64,000 nt of DNA from Phreatobacter sp. (lineage in GTDB: Bacteria; Pseudomonadota; Alphaproteobacteria; Rhizobiales; Phreatobacteraceae). The DNA lies in contig NZ_JALHMP010000004.1 in assembly GCF_022843985.1 (NCBI RefSeq), positions 29,839 to 93,838 of the forward strand, given 5' to 3'. Positions 34,794 to 42,132 of this stretch are shown here, piece after piece. Positions within the stretch are counted from its first letter, which is position 1; each line of letters opens with the position of its first letter. A model generated the notes under the pieces. It did no database searches and was not told the origin of the DNA. It saw only the letters and a program-made list of their open reading frames with translations. Made by a program: the position numbers and the translations under genes.

Positions 34794-35519
34794 CTAGCGC
34801 ACCCTCAGGTCGATGTCGACCGCGCCCCGGTCGGCATCGCGCCGGACATGGGCGAAATAGACCACCTGCACCGGCGTCCGGGCGCCGAGGCGGGCGGTCC
34901 AGGACGAGACCGGCGCCCGCGACAGGCCATAGACCAGCCGCACCGGCGCGCCCGCCGCCGCATTGCCGCCGCTGCGCTGGACGAGGCGCTGGCCGTTGAC
35001 CCAGAGCACGAGGCGGCCGTCGGCGCCGGCCGACCAGCGCTGGTCGATGAGGAGGTCGTGCCAGCGCTGGGTCAGCAGGTTCGGCGGTACCACCACCACC
35101 TCGCCGCCGAGCGCCGGTCCCGAGGCGACGAGACCCGCCTCGCGCCAGTCCAGCGCAAGGAGGACGCGCTCGCCCTGGACGAACCGGGCCAGCGTCACGG
35201 CGAGACCGGGCGTCGCCGTGGTGCCGCGCGGGATGAAGACGGAGAGGGTGGTGAAGGCCTCCGTGCCGGGAGACAGGCCCGGCCCCGCCTCGGCCCGCTC
35301 CACCCGCTCCGTATCGGCCGGACAGGGCGCGCCGCATTCGCCGGGGCGGAGTTCGAAACGGGTGGTGACGAAGCCCGGCAGCCGCACGGGATGGGGCTGG
35401 GCCACCTCCATCACCGCATGGCCGCCGCTCGCCGCCTGCCGCGTGAAACCGGGAAAGTCCTGCGCCTGGGCGGGCGCGGCGGCGATCAGCCCGGCGAGGA
35501 CGAACGCCGCCCGCCTCAC
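34794..35519 (-). CDS. Periplasmic heparin-lyase-I-like (ConA-fold) protein
   Basis: A 241-residue secreted protein with a signal peptide cut near APAQAQ. The C-terminal two thirds has the jelly-roll pattern of heparin lyase I-like proteins: WHDLLIDQRWSAGADGRLVLWVNGQRLVQRSGG, a GLSRAPVSSW segment and a final VVYFAHVRRDADRG. Two cysteines close together (GECGAPCP) may be disulfide-bonded. It starts at GTG 35519 overlapping the upstream gene's stop, so the pair is coupled. Polysaccharide lyase activity is a guess from the fold, and catalytic residues are not obvious. Confidence 0.6.
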   Translation of the reverse strand: MRRAAFVLAGLIAAAPAQAQDFPGFTRQAASGGHAVMEVAQPHPVRLPGFVTTRFELRPGECGAPCPADTERVERAEAGPGLSPGTEAFTTLSVFIPRGTTATPGLAVTLARFVQGERVLLALDWREAGLVASGPALGGEVVVVPPNLLTQRWHDLLIDQRWSAGADGRLVLWVNGQRLVQRSGGNAAAGAPVRLVYGLSRAPVSSWTARLGARTPVQVVYFAHVRRDADRGAVDIDLRVR

Positions 35520-36166
35520 CGGCGAACCGCGAAGGAGAGATCGAAGGCGGTCTGCTTGTTGCCGGCCCGGTCGCGCACCGTGGTGCGCACCACATAGTCG
35601 CCGGGTTCGAGGCCGGAGAAGGAATAGGTCACATAGAGGAAGAACTCGCGGTTGCGGCGCCGGCTCGCCGTGGCGATGGTGTTGAAGGCCTGCTGGGCGA
35701 CGAGCGACTGGCCATCGGCGCGGCGCAGCTCGAAATCGAGCACCAGATCGGTGCGGAAGATGTCGCCGGAGCGCCGCCAGCCCTGGCCGGCGAGTTCGGC
35801 ATAGACCAGCAGCGGCTGGCCGATCTCGAAACTGGTGGAATCCCGCGGGTTGAAGACGCCATAGCCCTGCGGCTCCTCGGCGACGAAGGTGGCGCGCCGG
35901 ATGGTCAGCGGCATCCTCTCGGCAATGGCGATGGCGGCCTCGTCGAGCGCGTCCAGCGCCTCCACGGCGCGGCCGGCGGCGGCGGCCTCCTGGGCGCGGC
36001 GCACCTCGGCGGAAATGTCGGTCGGCGTCGGGCCGAGCGGAGCAGGCGCGACGCGGTCGGGCGCCTGCTGGGTAGGGGGCACCTGCTGGGTCTGGGCCTC
36101 CGCCGCCGGCACCGCGACCAGCAGGGCGAGCACGAGCGCAGCCGGGATCGAAACGGGTGAACGCAT
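35516..36166 (-). CDS. Periplasmic protein of unknown function, partner of the lyase-like protein
   Basis: A 216-residue protein with signal peptide MRSPVSIPAALVLALLVAV...AEAQ. A Pro/Gln-rich linker (residues ~25-50) follows, then a short Ala-rich helical segment (AQEAAAAGRAVEALDALDEAA), then a beta-sandwich-like C-terminal domain. That domain includes FEIGQPLLVYAELAGQGWRRSG and YVTYSFSGLEPGDYVVRTTVRDRAGNKQ. I do not recognise a named family. The stop overlaps the downstream start (GTGA), so both proteins probably act together in the periplasm. ATG 36166 is taken for its signal peptide. Confidence 0.65.
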   Translation of the reverse strand: MRSPVSIPAALVLALLVAVPAAEAQTQQVPPTQQAPDRVAPAPLGPTPTDISAEVRRAQEAAAAGRAVEALDALDEAAIAIAERMPLTIRRATFVAEEPQGYGVFNPRDSTSFEIGQPLLVYAELAGQGWRRSGDIFRTDLVLDFELRRADGQSLVAQQAFNTIATASRRRNREFFLYVTYSFSGLEPGDYVVRTTVRDRAGNKQTAFDLSFAVRR

Positions 36167-36459
36167 GGGCAGGAGGCTCCTCCGGACGAATCGACGGGCA
36201 GGATAGCATGGTCGCCCGGCGATGCCCGCGGGGCCGGCTGCCACCTGCGAAAATCGCAGACAAAGAATTGATATCGTGAGGCTTTTCAGCAGGAGATCGA
36301 CGCCGGGGCATGGCGGCAATGTGTCGGCAGCGGGGCGTAACGGTGGCCCCGCCTCTTCCGTAACCGCCTCGCGAGCGCTATCTCCCCGCACTATGCCGGG
36401 TCGGGACATCGTGCTTTGCTCCCCGCCCCTCGCCTTCGCATCCGCATCAGGATCCCTGC

Positions 36460-37830
36460 ATGGCCCGCGATACAGTCGACCTGACGCCCATCGAATCCCG
36501 CGACGAACTGGTCGCCTGGATCGAGAAGGGCAACAAACCGAAGGACCGGTTCCGTGTCGGGACCGAACATGAGAAGTTCGGCTTCTACCGCTCCGATTTC
36601 ACCCCGGTGCCCTATGAGGGGCCGCGCGGCATCCGCGCCATCCTGGAGGGGATGGAGGGCCTTCTCGGCTGGGAGCCGATCCTCGACGGCGAGAACATCA
36701 TCGGCCTCGCCGACGTCACCGGCGGCGGCGCCATCTCGCTGGAGCCGGGCGGGCAGTTCGAGCTCTCCGGCGCGCCGCTGGAGACGCTGCACCAGACCTG
36801 CATGGAGGCCCATGCCCATTTCGCCCAGGTGCGGGAGATCGCCGACCCCATGGGCATCGGCTTCCTCGGCCTCGGCATGAGCCCGAAATGGACCCGGGCC
36901 GAGACGCCGGTCATGCCGAAATCGCGCTACCAGATCATGACGCGCTACATGCCGAAGGTCGGCACGCTTGGCCTCGACATGATGTACCGGACCTCGACCG
37001 TGCAAGCGAACCTCGACTTCGCCTCGGAAGCCGACATGGTCAAGAAGCTCAGGGTCTCGCTCGCCTGGCAGCCGGTGGCCACCGCCATCTTCGCCAATTC
37101 GCCCTTCACCGAAGGCAAGCTCAACGGCTACCAGTCGTTCCGCTCGGCGGTCTGGATGGACACCGACAACCACCGCGCCGGCATGCTGCCCTTCGCCTTC
37201 GAGGATGGCATGGGCTTCGAGCGCTACGTCGACTACGCCCTCGACGTTCCCATGTATTTCATCAAGCGCGGCGACGCCTATATCGACGTCGCCGGGTCGT
37301 CCTTCCGCGACCTGCTGGCGGGGAAGAACCCCGCCGCCCCCGGCGAGCGGGCCGTGCTCTCCGACTGGGTGAACCATGTCGGCACCATCTTTCCGGAGGT
37401 GCGGCTGAAGCGCTATCTCGAGATGCGCGGCGCCGATTCCGGGCCCCTGTCGCGCATCGTGGCGCTGCCGGCCCTCTTCGTCGGCCTGCTCTACGATGAC
37501 GGCGTGCTGGATGCCGCCTGGGATCTCGTCAAGGACTGGACGGCAGAGGAACGCCAGAAGCTGCGCGACGACGTGCCGAAGCTCGGCTTCAAGGCGGAGA
37601 TCCGCGGCCTGACCGTGGGCGAACTCGCCCGCGAGATGCTCACCCTCGCCCGCACAGGCCTGCGCCGCCGCGACCGGCTCGACATGAACGGCTGCGACGA
37701 GACGCGCTATCTCGATCCGATCCAGGCCATCGTCGACGACGGCCGCACCGCCGCCGAGTCGCTGATCGAGAAATATCTCGGCGCGTGGCACGGCCAGATC
37801 GACCGGGTCTTCGAGGAACAGGCGTATTGA
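36460..37830 (+). CDS. gshA: Glutamate-cysteine ligase (plant/alphaproteobacterial type)
   Basis: First step of glutathione synthesis, making gamma-glutamylcysteine. The 456-residue protein belongs to the group shared by plants and alphaproteobacteria. Diagnostic are RFRVGTEHEKFGFYRSDFTPVPYEG, ISLEPGGQFELSGAPLETLH, MGIGFLGLGMSPKW and YMPKVGTLGLDMMYRTSTVQANLDF. ATG 36460 gives the expected start. No gshB is nearby. The 290 bases upstream hold no clear element. Confidence 0.95.
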   Translation: MARDTVDLTPIESRDELVAWIEKGNKPKDRFRVGTEHEKFGFYRSDFTPVPYEGPRGIRAILEGMEGLLGWEPILDGENIIGLADVTGGGAISLEPGGQFELSGAPLETLHQTCMEAHAHFAQVREIADPMGIGFLGLGMSPKWTRAETPVMPKSRYQIMTRYMPKVGTLGLDMMYRTSTVQANLDFASEADMVKKLRVSLAWQPVATAIFANSPFTEGKLNGYQSFRSAVWMDTDNHRAGMLPFAFEDGMGFERYVDYALDVPMYFIKRGDAYIDVAGSSFRDLLAGKNPAAPGERAVLSDWVNHVGTIFPEVRLKRYLEMRGADSGPLSRIVALPALFVGLLYDDGVLDAAWDLVKDWTAEERQKLRDDVPKLGFKAEIRGLTVGELAREMLTLARTGLRRRDRLDMNGCDETRYLDPIQAIVDDGRTAAESLIEKYLGAWHGQIDRVFEEQAY

Positions 37831-37899
37831 GGCAGTGGGCGGTTTGACTGCCCGGTTGCGTTGGGGGTGACCCGCGCTCGATGGCACCCTGCATCGGCG

Positions 37900-37950
37900 A
37901 AGTGCGTCCTTCGAGTCTCGGGCTTGGCCCTCGCACCTCAGGATGAGGAG
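37900..37950. repeat. Intergenic repeat, family B
   Basis: Begins GAAGTGCGTCCTTCGAG and ends CTCGCACCTCAGGATGAGGA. A nearly identical inverted copy follows at 38027-38075, giving a ~50-base inverted repeat. The 420-base gap between gshA and the LysR gene contains only repeats of families A and B. Confidence 0.8.
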
Positions 37951-38026
37951 GGGGGTGACTTGCCCTTCGGCTGGATGACGCGGATGTGGTCGAGTGGCCC
38001 ACCACGCTGATGCCGGTCACCACGAT

Positions 38027-38075
38027 CCTCATCCTGAGGTGCGAGGGCCAAGCCCGAGCCTCGAAGGACGCACTT
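38027..38075. repeat. Intergenic repeat, family B (inverted copy)
   Basis: The reverse complement of the copy at 37900 with only one or two differences. Together they can fold into a long cruciform. Confidence 0.8.
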
Positions 38076-38112
38076 CATGGGTGCAAGGCGATTGCCTGCC
38101 CCACCACCTGTA

Positions 38113-38146
38113 CGTCATGCCCGGCCTTGTGCCGGGCATCCACGAA
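38113..38146. repeat. Palindromic intergenic repeat, family A
   Basis: CGTCATGCCCGGC, CTTGT, GCCGGGCATCCACGAA, a variant with GGC in place of GGG arms. It faces the copy at 38172. Confidence 0.75.
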
Positions 38147-38171
38147 TTCCTTCCCAGCCGTGGTGTTCAAA

Positions 38172-38205
38172 TCGTGGATGGCCGGGACAAGCCCGGCCAT
38201 GACGC
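38172..38205. repeat. Palindromic intergenic repeat, family A (inverted copy)
   Basis: TCGTGGATGGCCGGG, ACAAG, CCCGGCCATGACGC, with compensating changes in both arms that preserve pairing. It lies just downstream of the LysR gene's stop. Confidence 0.75.
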
Positions 38206-38251
38206 GCGGAAAATGTGGTGGCAAGTCACCGCACCGCACGCCGCCCCGCCC

Positions 38252-39133
38252 TCACTCCGCCGCCTGGGCGTGCTCCGTCAGGTTGTCGAGGCTCGACACC
38301 ACATGATCCGCCAGCGCTTCGGCGAGCTGGGACATTTCATGCGGGTTGCGCAGCAGCGCGACGCTGACCGAGGGCAGCGCCGGGAAACCGTCGGAGGGCT
38401 GCAGCACCCGCATGCCGGGGCGCAGCGCCGATTCCGGCAGGACCGAGACGGCAAGGCCCGCCATGACCGCCGCGCCGACGGCCGCCGCGTTCCAGCTGGC
38501 ATAGAGGATGCGGTAGGAGCGCCCGGCCCCCTCCAGCCGTTCGGTGGCGGCGCGCCGCCAGTCGCAGGTCGGCCGCCCGACCGCCAGCGGCACCGGTTCG
38601 TCGCAATGGACCGAGGAGCGCGCCGACGAGACCCAGAGCAGCTGTTCGCGGCGGAAGACCAGGGCCGGTCCCTTCTGCGGCGTATGAGTGATGATGGCGA
38701 TGTCGAGCTCGTTGGCCTGGATGCGCTCGGCGAGCATGGAGGACGGCTCGCAGATGACGGTGACCTCGGCACGGGGGTTGGAGCGCGAGAAGCGCGCCAG
38801 GATCTCCGGCAGATAGCGGTCGGCATAGTCGTCGGGCACGCCGAGGCGCACGCGGCCCGTCAGTTCGGCGGTGGCGAAGGCGGAGACCGCCTCGAGGTTC
38901 AGCTTGACGATGCGGCGGGCATAATCGAGCAGCCGCTCGCCGTCCTCGGTGAGGCGCGAGGCGCGGCCGTCGCGCTCGAACAGCGATTTGCCGATCCGCT
39001 CCTCCAGCCGCTTCATCTGCATGGAGACGGCCGACTGGGTCTTGAACACCACGTCGGCGGCGCGGGTGAAGCTGCCGGTGTCGGCTATGGCCATGAAGGT
39101 GCGCAACTGGTCGATATCGAGAAGAATGGCCAT
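38252..39133 (-). CDS. LysR family regulator (resembles the VtlR/LsrB group)
   Basis: A 293-residue LysR protein with N-terminal winged helix (DIDQLRTFMAIADTGSFTRAADVVFKTQSAVSMQMKRLEERIG). The effector domain begins GRVRLGVPDDYADRYLPEILARF. Cysteines at about 128, 177 and 190 could be redox-active. It is divergent from a DUF1127 gene across 200 bases that hold a perfect dyad. In Brucella and relatives the LysR regulator VtlR activates DUF1127 genes, and the same gene pairing here suggests an orthologue. That assignment is inference. Confidence 0.88.
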   Translation of the reverse strand: MAILLDIDQLRTFMAIADTGSFTRAADVVFKTQSAVSMQMKRLEERIGKSLFERDGRASRLTEDGERLLDYARRIVKLNLEAVSAFATAELTGRVRLGVPDDYADRYLPEILARFSRSNPRAEVTVICEPSSMLAERIQANELDIAIITHTPQKGPALVFRREQLLWVSSARSSVHCDEPVPLAVGRPTCDWRRAATERLEGAGRSYRILYASWNAAAVGAAVMAGLAVSVLPESALRPGMRVLQPSDGFPALPSVSVALLRNPHEMSQLAEALADHVVSSLDNLTEHAQAAE

Positions 39134-39154
39134 GGGCGCGCCCCCGAACGTCAC

Positions 39155-39172
39155 ATCATCAACACTGATGAT
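39155..39172. promoter_or_regulatory. Perfect dyad between the LysR and DUF1127 genes
   Basis: ATCATCA-ACAC-TGATGAT, seven-base perfect arms with a four-base spacer, 22 bases upstream of the LysR ATG. Size and place suit a LysR-type operator (T-N11-A rule satisfied within it). Confidence 0.6.
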
Positions 39173-39333
39173 AGAGATTAAAAACATTCGCTTCAATGAT
39201 CAATGGGGCTGTGACATCGTGTCTCCATCGGCACATGCCCCCGAGGACCCGGGTGAGACACCCGGACGTTTGCGTCACCCGACGCCGGCGAGGGGACAGG
39301 CGTGCCGACGTCCGAGCCGCCAGGAGAGCCCCC

Positions 39334-39675
39334 ATGCCCATGTTCGTCGCCACCCTTTCGTCCGCCATCCTCGCGGTGGGCTCCGTCGTGCGCCGTCAGG
39401 TCGAGGCTGTCCGCAACTGGCGCGAGGCACACCGGAGCTACGCCGCCCTCTGCGAGATGGACGCCCGCACGCTGGCCGATCTCGGCCTGACGCGGAGTGA
39501 TCTTCGAGACGCCACGGCGGCCGGCTATTTCGGAGATCCCACCGCCGTGATCGCCGCCCGCGCCAGCGAGCGCCAGGGCCACCGTCCCGCCGTCTCGGCG
39601 CCCCGCCAGCTGAGCGGCCCCTCGCTGGTGCCCGATGTCGCCGCCGCGCTGCAGCGCACCGTGCCCTCCATGTGA
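39334..39675 (+). CDS. DUF1127 domain protein
   Basis: A 113-residue protein with the short DUF1127 helix motif in the middle: VEAVRNWREAHRSYAALCEMDARTLADLGLTRSDLRDA. It follows a hydrophobic N-terminus and precedes a Pro/Ser-rich tail. Small DUF1127 proteins in alphaproteobacteria take part in RNA turnover, phosphate or fucose metabolism and are LysR targets in Brucella. GGAGAG precedes ATG 39334. A strong terminator follows 83 bases after the stop. Confidence 0.88.
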   Translation: MPMFVATLSSAILAVGSVVRRQVEAVRNWREAHRSYAALCEMDARTLADLGLTRSDLRDATAAGYFGDPTAVIAARASERQGHRPAVSAPRQLSGPSLVPDVAAALQRTVPSM

Positions 39676-39758
39676 CCCGTTTGTGCGGGCGCCGCCCGCA
39701 CCCTCCACAGCCTGTCCGGCAACAAGCCGTCCCCTCGTCTCGCTTGCCGGACAACCTC

Positions 39759-39790
39759 GAGCCGCCGCGCCCCCCGCGGCGGCTCTTTTT
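39759..39790 (+). terminator. Rho-independent terminator after the DUF1127 gene
   Basis: Eleven-base arms GAGCCGCCGCG and CGCGGCGGCTC, a loop of five Cs and a run of five Ts. Confidence 0.93.
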
Positions 39791-39878
39791 CATCGCGCCC
39801 TGCGACGAAGGCAGACGTGCCCTGCCCTATGCGCCCGGTGGCAGGACGGCTAGAGCAGGGCTCCCCGAGCGCGATCCC

Positions 39879-40658
39879 ATGACCCTTGCAGACCTGCCCG
39901 CAGACTGGACCTTCTACGCCGTCGGCGCCGTCGCCACGTTCCTGATGGGGCTCGGCAAGGGCGCCTTCGGCGGCGGCCTCGCCATTCTCGGCATTCCGCT
40001 CCTCGCTCTCGTCATGGACCCGCTCGAGGCGGCCATCGTCACCGCGCTGCTCGTCGCCCTCATGGATCTCTTCGCCCTGGCATCGTTTCCCCGCACCGCC
40101 TGGTCGAAGCCCGATCTCGCCTGGCTCATGCCCGGTTTCCTCGGCGGCCTCGCCCTCGGCTTCCTCGTCTTCGAATGGGTCGACCGGCGCTGGGTGGCCC
40201 TCGCCATCGCGCTCATCACGCTGGCCTATACGCTCGACTATTTCCTCCGCCGCAACACCGCCGTGAAGGTCCTGCCGGTGTCGCCGCTCCTGGCCAATGC
40301 CGCCGGGGCGGCGGCCGGTTTCACCACCTATATCGCCCATGCCGGCGGCCCGCCCATGGCCATGTATCTCCTGAGGCGGGGCCTGACGAAGACGGAATAT
40401 GCCGCCACCACGGTGGCGATCTTCACCGTCGGCAATCTGGTCAAGCTGCCCGGCTACGTCTATTCCGGGCTGGACGCCCCCGGCGTCTTCCTCAAGGCGC
40501 TCGTCCTCGCGCCCGTGGTGCCTGTCGGGGTCCTCGTCGGCCGCTGGCTGCACGATGCCCTGCCGCAGCAGCGCCTCTTCACGCTTTGCTATGTCCTGGT
40601 GGGCCTGGCCGGCACCAAGCTCCTCGTCGACGCGGCGCGCGCCCTGTGGTTCCCATGA
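39879..40658 (+). CDS. TauE/SafE-type sulfite/organosulfonate permease (TSUP family)
   Basis: A 259-residue inner-membrane protein of eight or so helices with the TSUP repeats: FLMGLGKGAFGGGLAILGIPLLALVMDP at the start and ANAAGAAAGFTTYIAHAGGPPMAMYLL in the second half. These carriers export or import sulfur compounds, acetate or other anions. No sulfur gene lies beside it, so the substrate is open. Its stop overlaps the start of the following EamA gene (ATGA). Confidence 0.9.
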   Translation: MTLADLPADWTFYAVGAVATFLMGLGKGAFGGGLAILGIPLLALVMDPLEAAIVTALLVALMDLFALASFPRTAWSKPDLAWLMPGFLGGLALGFLVFEWVDRRWVALAIALITLAYTLDYFLRRNTAVKVLPVSPLLANAAGAAAGFTTYIAHAGGPPMAMYLLRRGLTKTEYAATTVAIFTVGNLVKLPGYVYSGLDAPGVFLKALVLAPVVPVGVLVGRWLHDALPQQRLFTLCYVLVGLAGTKLLVDAARALWFP

Positions 40659-41536
40659 CATCCTCGACCTTCGCCGCCCACCGCTACGCGCCGTTCCTGG
40701 TCGCCGCCCTCGGCATCTTCCTGCTGTCGGTGATGGACGCCCTGATCAAGGGCGTCGCCAATGCCCATCCGACGGCGCAGATCGTCTTCATGCGCTATGC
40801 CTGCGGCATGCCCTGGGCGATCGCCTTCTTCCTCTGGACGCGGCCTCCGGCACCGAGCGGCGAAATGGTCCGCGCCCATCTCCTGCGCGGCGTGCTCGTC
40901 ACCATCACCGCCTTCCTGTTCTTCTATGCGCTCGCCACCCTGCCGCTGGCCGAAGCCATCACCCTGTCCTTCCTGTCGCCGCTGTTCCTGGCGGTGCTCG
41001 CCTCGCTCATCCTCAAGGAGCCGATCCAGAAGCCGGTGCTGATCGCCATTCTCGTCGGCTTCGTCGGCATGGCGATCATCGTCGCCGGCAAGCTCGGCGG
41101 CGGCCAGTTCGACATCATCCGCGTGCTCGGCATTGCCGCCGCGGTGTCCTCGGCGCTGGCCTATGCGGCCAATCTCGTCCTGCTGCGCAAACGGGCCCAG
41201 ACCGATCCCTTCGGCCTCATCATCCTGTTCCAGAACCTCTTTCCCCTGCTCATCATCGCCCCCTTCGCCTGGATGGTCTGGGAGGTTCCCGAGGCGCGGT
41301 CCTGGTGGATCTTCCTCGGGATCGGCGCCTTCGGCCTCGCCGGTCACCTGTGCATGGCCTGGGCCTTCAAATATGCCGCGGCCGGCCCGCTCGGCGTCAT
41401 CGAATATACCGCCCTCGTCTGGAGCGCCGGCCTCGGCTACCTCGCCTTTGCCGAAGTGCCGGCCTGGACGACCTGGGCGGGCGCCGCCCTCATCATCTTC
41501 GCCTGCCTCACCGCCATGCGGCGGTCACGGGCCTGA
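40655..41536 (+). CDS. DMT/EamA family transporter
   Basis: A 293-residue protein of about ten helices, two EamA repeats. The segment LAEAITLSFLSPLFLAVLASLILKEPI ends the first repeat, and YTALVWSAGLGYLAFAEVPAWTTWAGAALIIFACL ends the second. The start overlaps the TSUP gene by four bases, so both are made from one transcript. The substrate is unknown. It is not close in sequence to the EamA protein at 24.2 kb, so this is not a recent duplication. Confidence 0.88.
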   Translation: MTSSTFAAHRYAPFLVAALGIFLLSVMDALIKGVANAHPTAQIVFMRYACGMPWAIAFFLWTRPPAPSGEMVRAHLLRGVLVTITAFLFFYALATLPLAEAITLSFLSPLFLAVLASLILKEPIQKPVLIAILVGFVGMAIIVAGKLGGGQFDIIRVLGIAAAVSSALAYAANLVLLRKRAQTDPFGLIILFQNLFPLLIIAPFAWMVWEVPEARSWWIFLGIGAFGLAGHLCMAWAFKYAAAGPLGVIEYTALVWSAGLGYLAFAEVPAWTTWAGAALIIFACLTAMRRSRA

Positions 41537-41545
41537 TCATGGCCC

Positions 41546-42052
41546 TCAGGACGCCGCCGGCATCCGCGCCTCGAAGATCATGCAGGTCTCGGTGGCATGG
41601 GCGATGAGCCGGCCCTTGCCGTCGACGAGCCGCGCCTCGGACGTCGCGATACGCGATCCCGCATGGACGACCTTGCCCTCGCAGCGCACCAGGCCGGTCT
41701 CCGGCATCAGCGCGCGCACATAGTTCACCTTCATCTCCACCGTGGTGTAGCCCTGGCCGGCCTTGATGAGCGTGTGGACGCAGCAGCCCAGGGCGGAATC
41801 GAGGATCGTCGCCGTCCAGCCGCCATGGATCGTGCCGAGGGGATTGAAGAAGTCGGCTGTCGGCGTCCCCTCGAACACCGCGAAGCCCGGCGCCACCTCG
41901 GTGAGGAGGAAGCCCATGGCGCGGGCGATGGGCGGCGCGGGATAGCGCCGCTCCACCATGCCGCGCAGGAAATCGATGCCGTCCTGACCGGTCGCCTCCG
42001 CCATCGCGACAACGCCGTAGCGGGGCGTGGGAAGCGGCGCGACAGCGGTCAT
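41546..42052 (-). CDS. PaaI-type thioesterase (hotdog fold)
   Basis: A 168-residue hotdog-fold acyl-CoA thioesterase. The core is FFNPLGTIHGGWTATILDSALGCCVHTLIKAGQGYTTVEMKVNYVRAL, containing the conserved HGG and the acidic residue in LDSALG. ATG 42052 has CGGAG eight bases upstream; an earlier ATG at 42073 is less well supported. It converges on the EamA gene. The natural acyl-CoA substrate is unknown. Confidence 0.88.
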   Translation of the reverse strand: MTAVAPLPTPRYGVVAMAEATGQDGIDFLRGMVERRYPAPPIARAMGFLLTEVAPGFAVFEGTPTADFFNPLGTIHGGWTATILDSALGCCVHTLIKAGQGYTTVEMKVNYVRALMPETGLVRCEGKVVHAGSRIATSEARLVDGKGRLIAHATETCMIFEARMPAAS

Positions 42053-42132
42053 GGACAGTCTCCGGGAGGGCATCGTAGCGTGTAACTGCACGATATGAAG
42101 CGGAGAGCGTCCGGTCAACGAGGCGGCGTGCC

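Noticed and set aside
34794..36311. One long 505-codon gene on the minus strand
   Set aside because: It fuses the real 241-residue lyase-like gene with an out-of-frame reading of the upstream gene. Two signal peptides and a GTGA overlap show there are two genes.
37831..38251. CRISPR array suspected from the repeated blocks
   Set aside because: The repeats are inverted and unevenly spaced with no regular spacers; they are two families of intergenic palindromic repeats.
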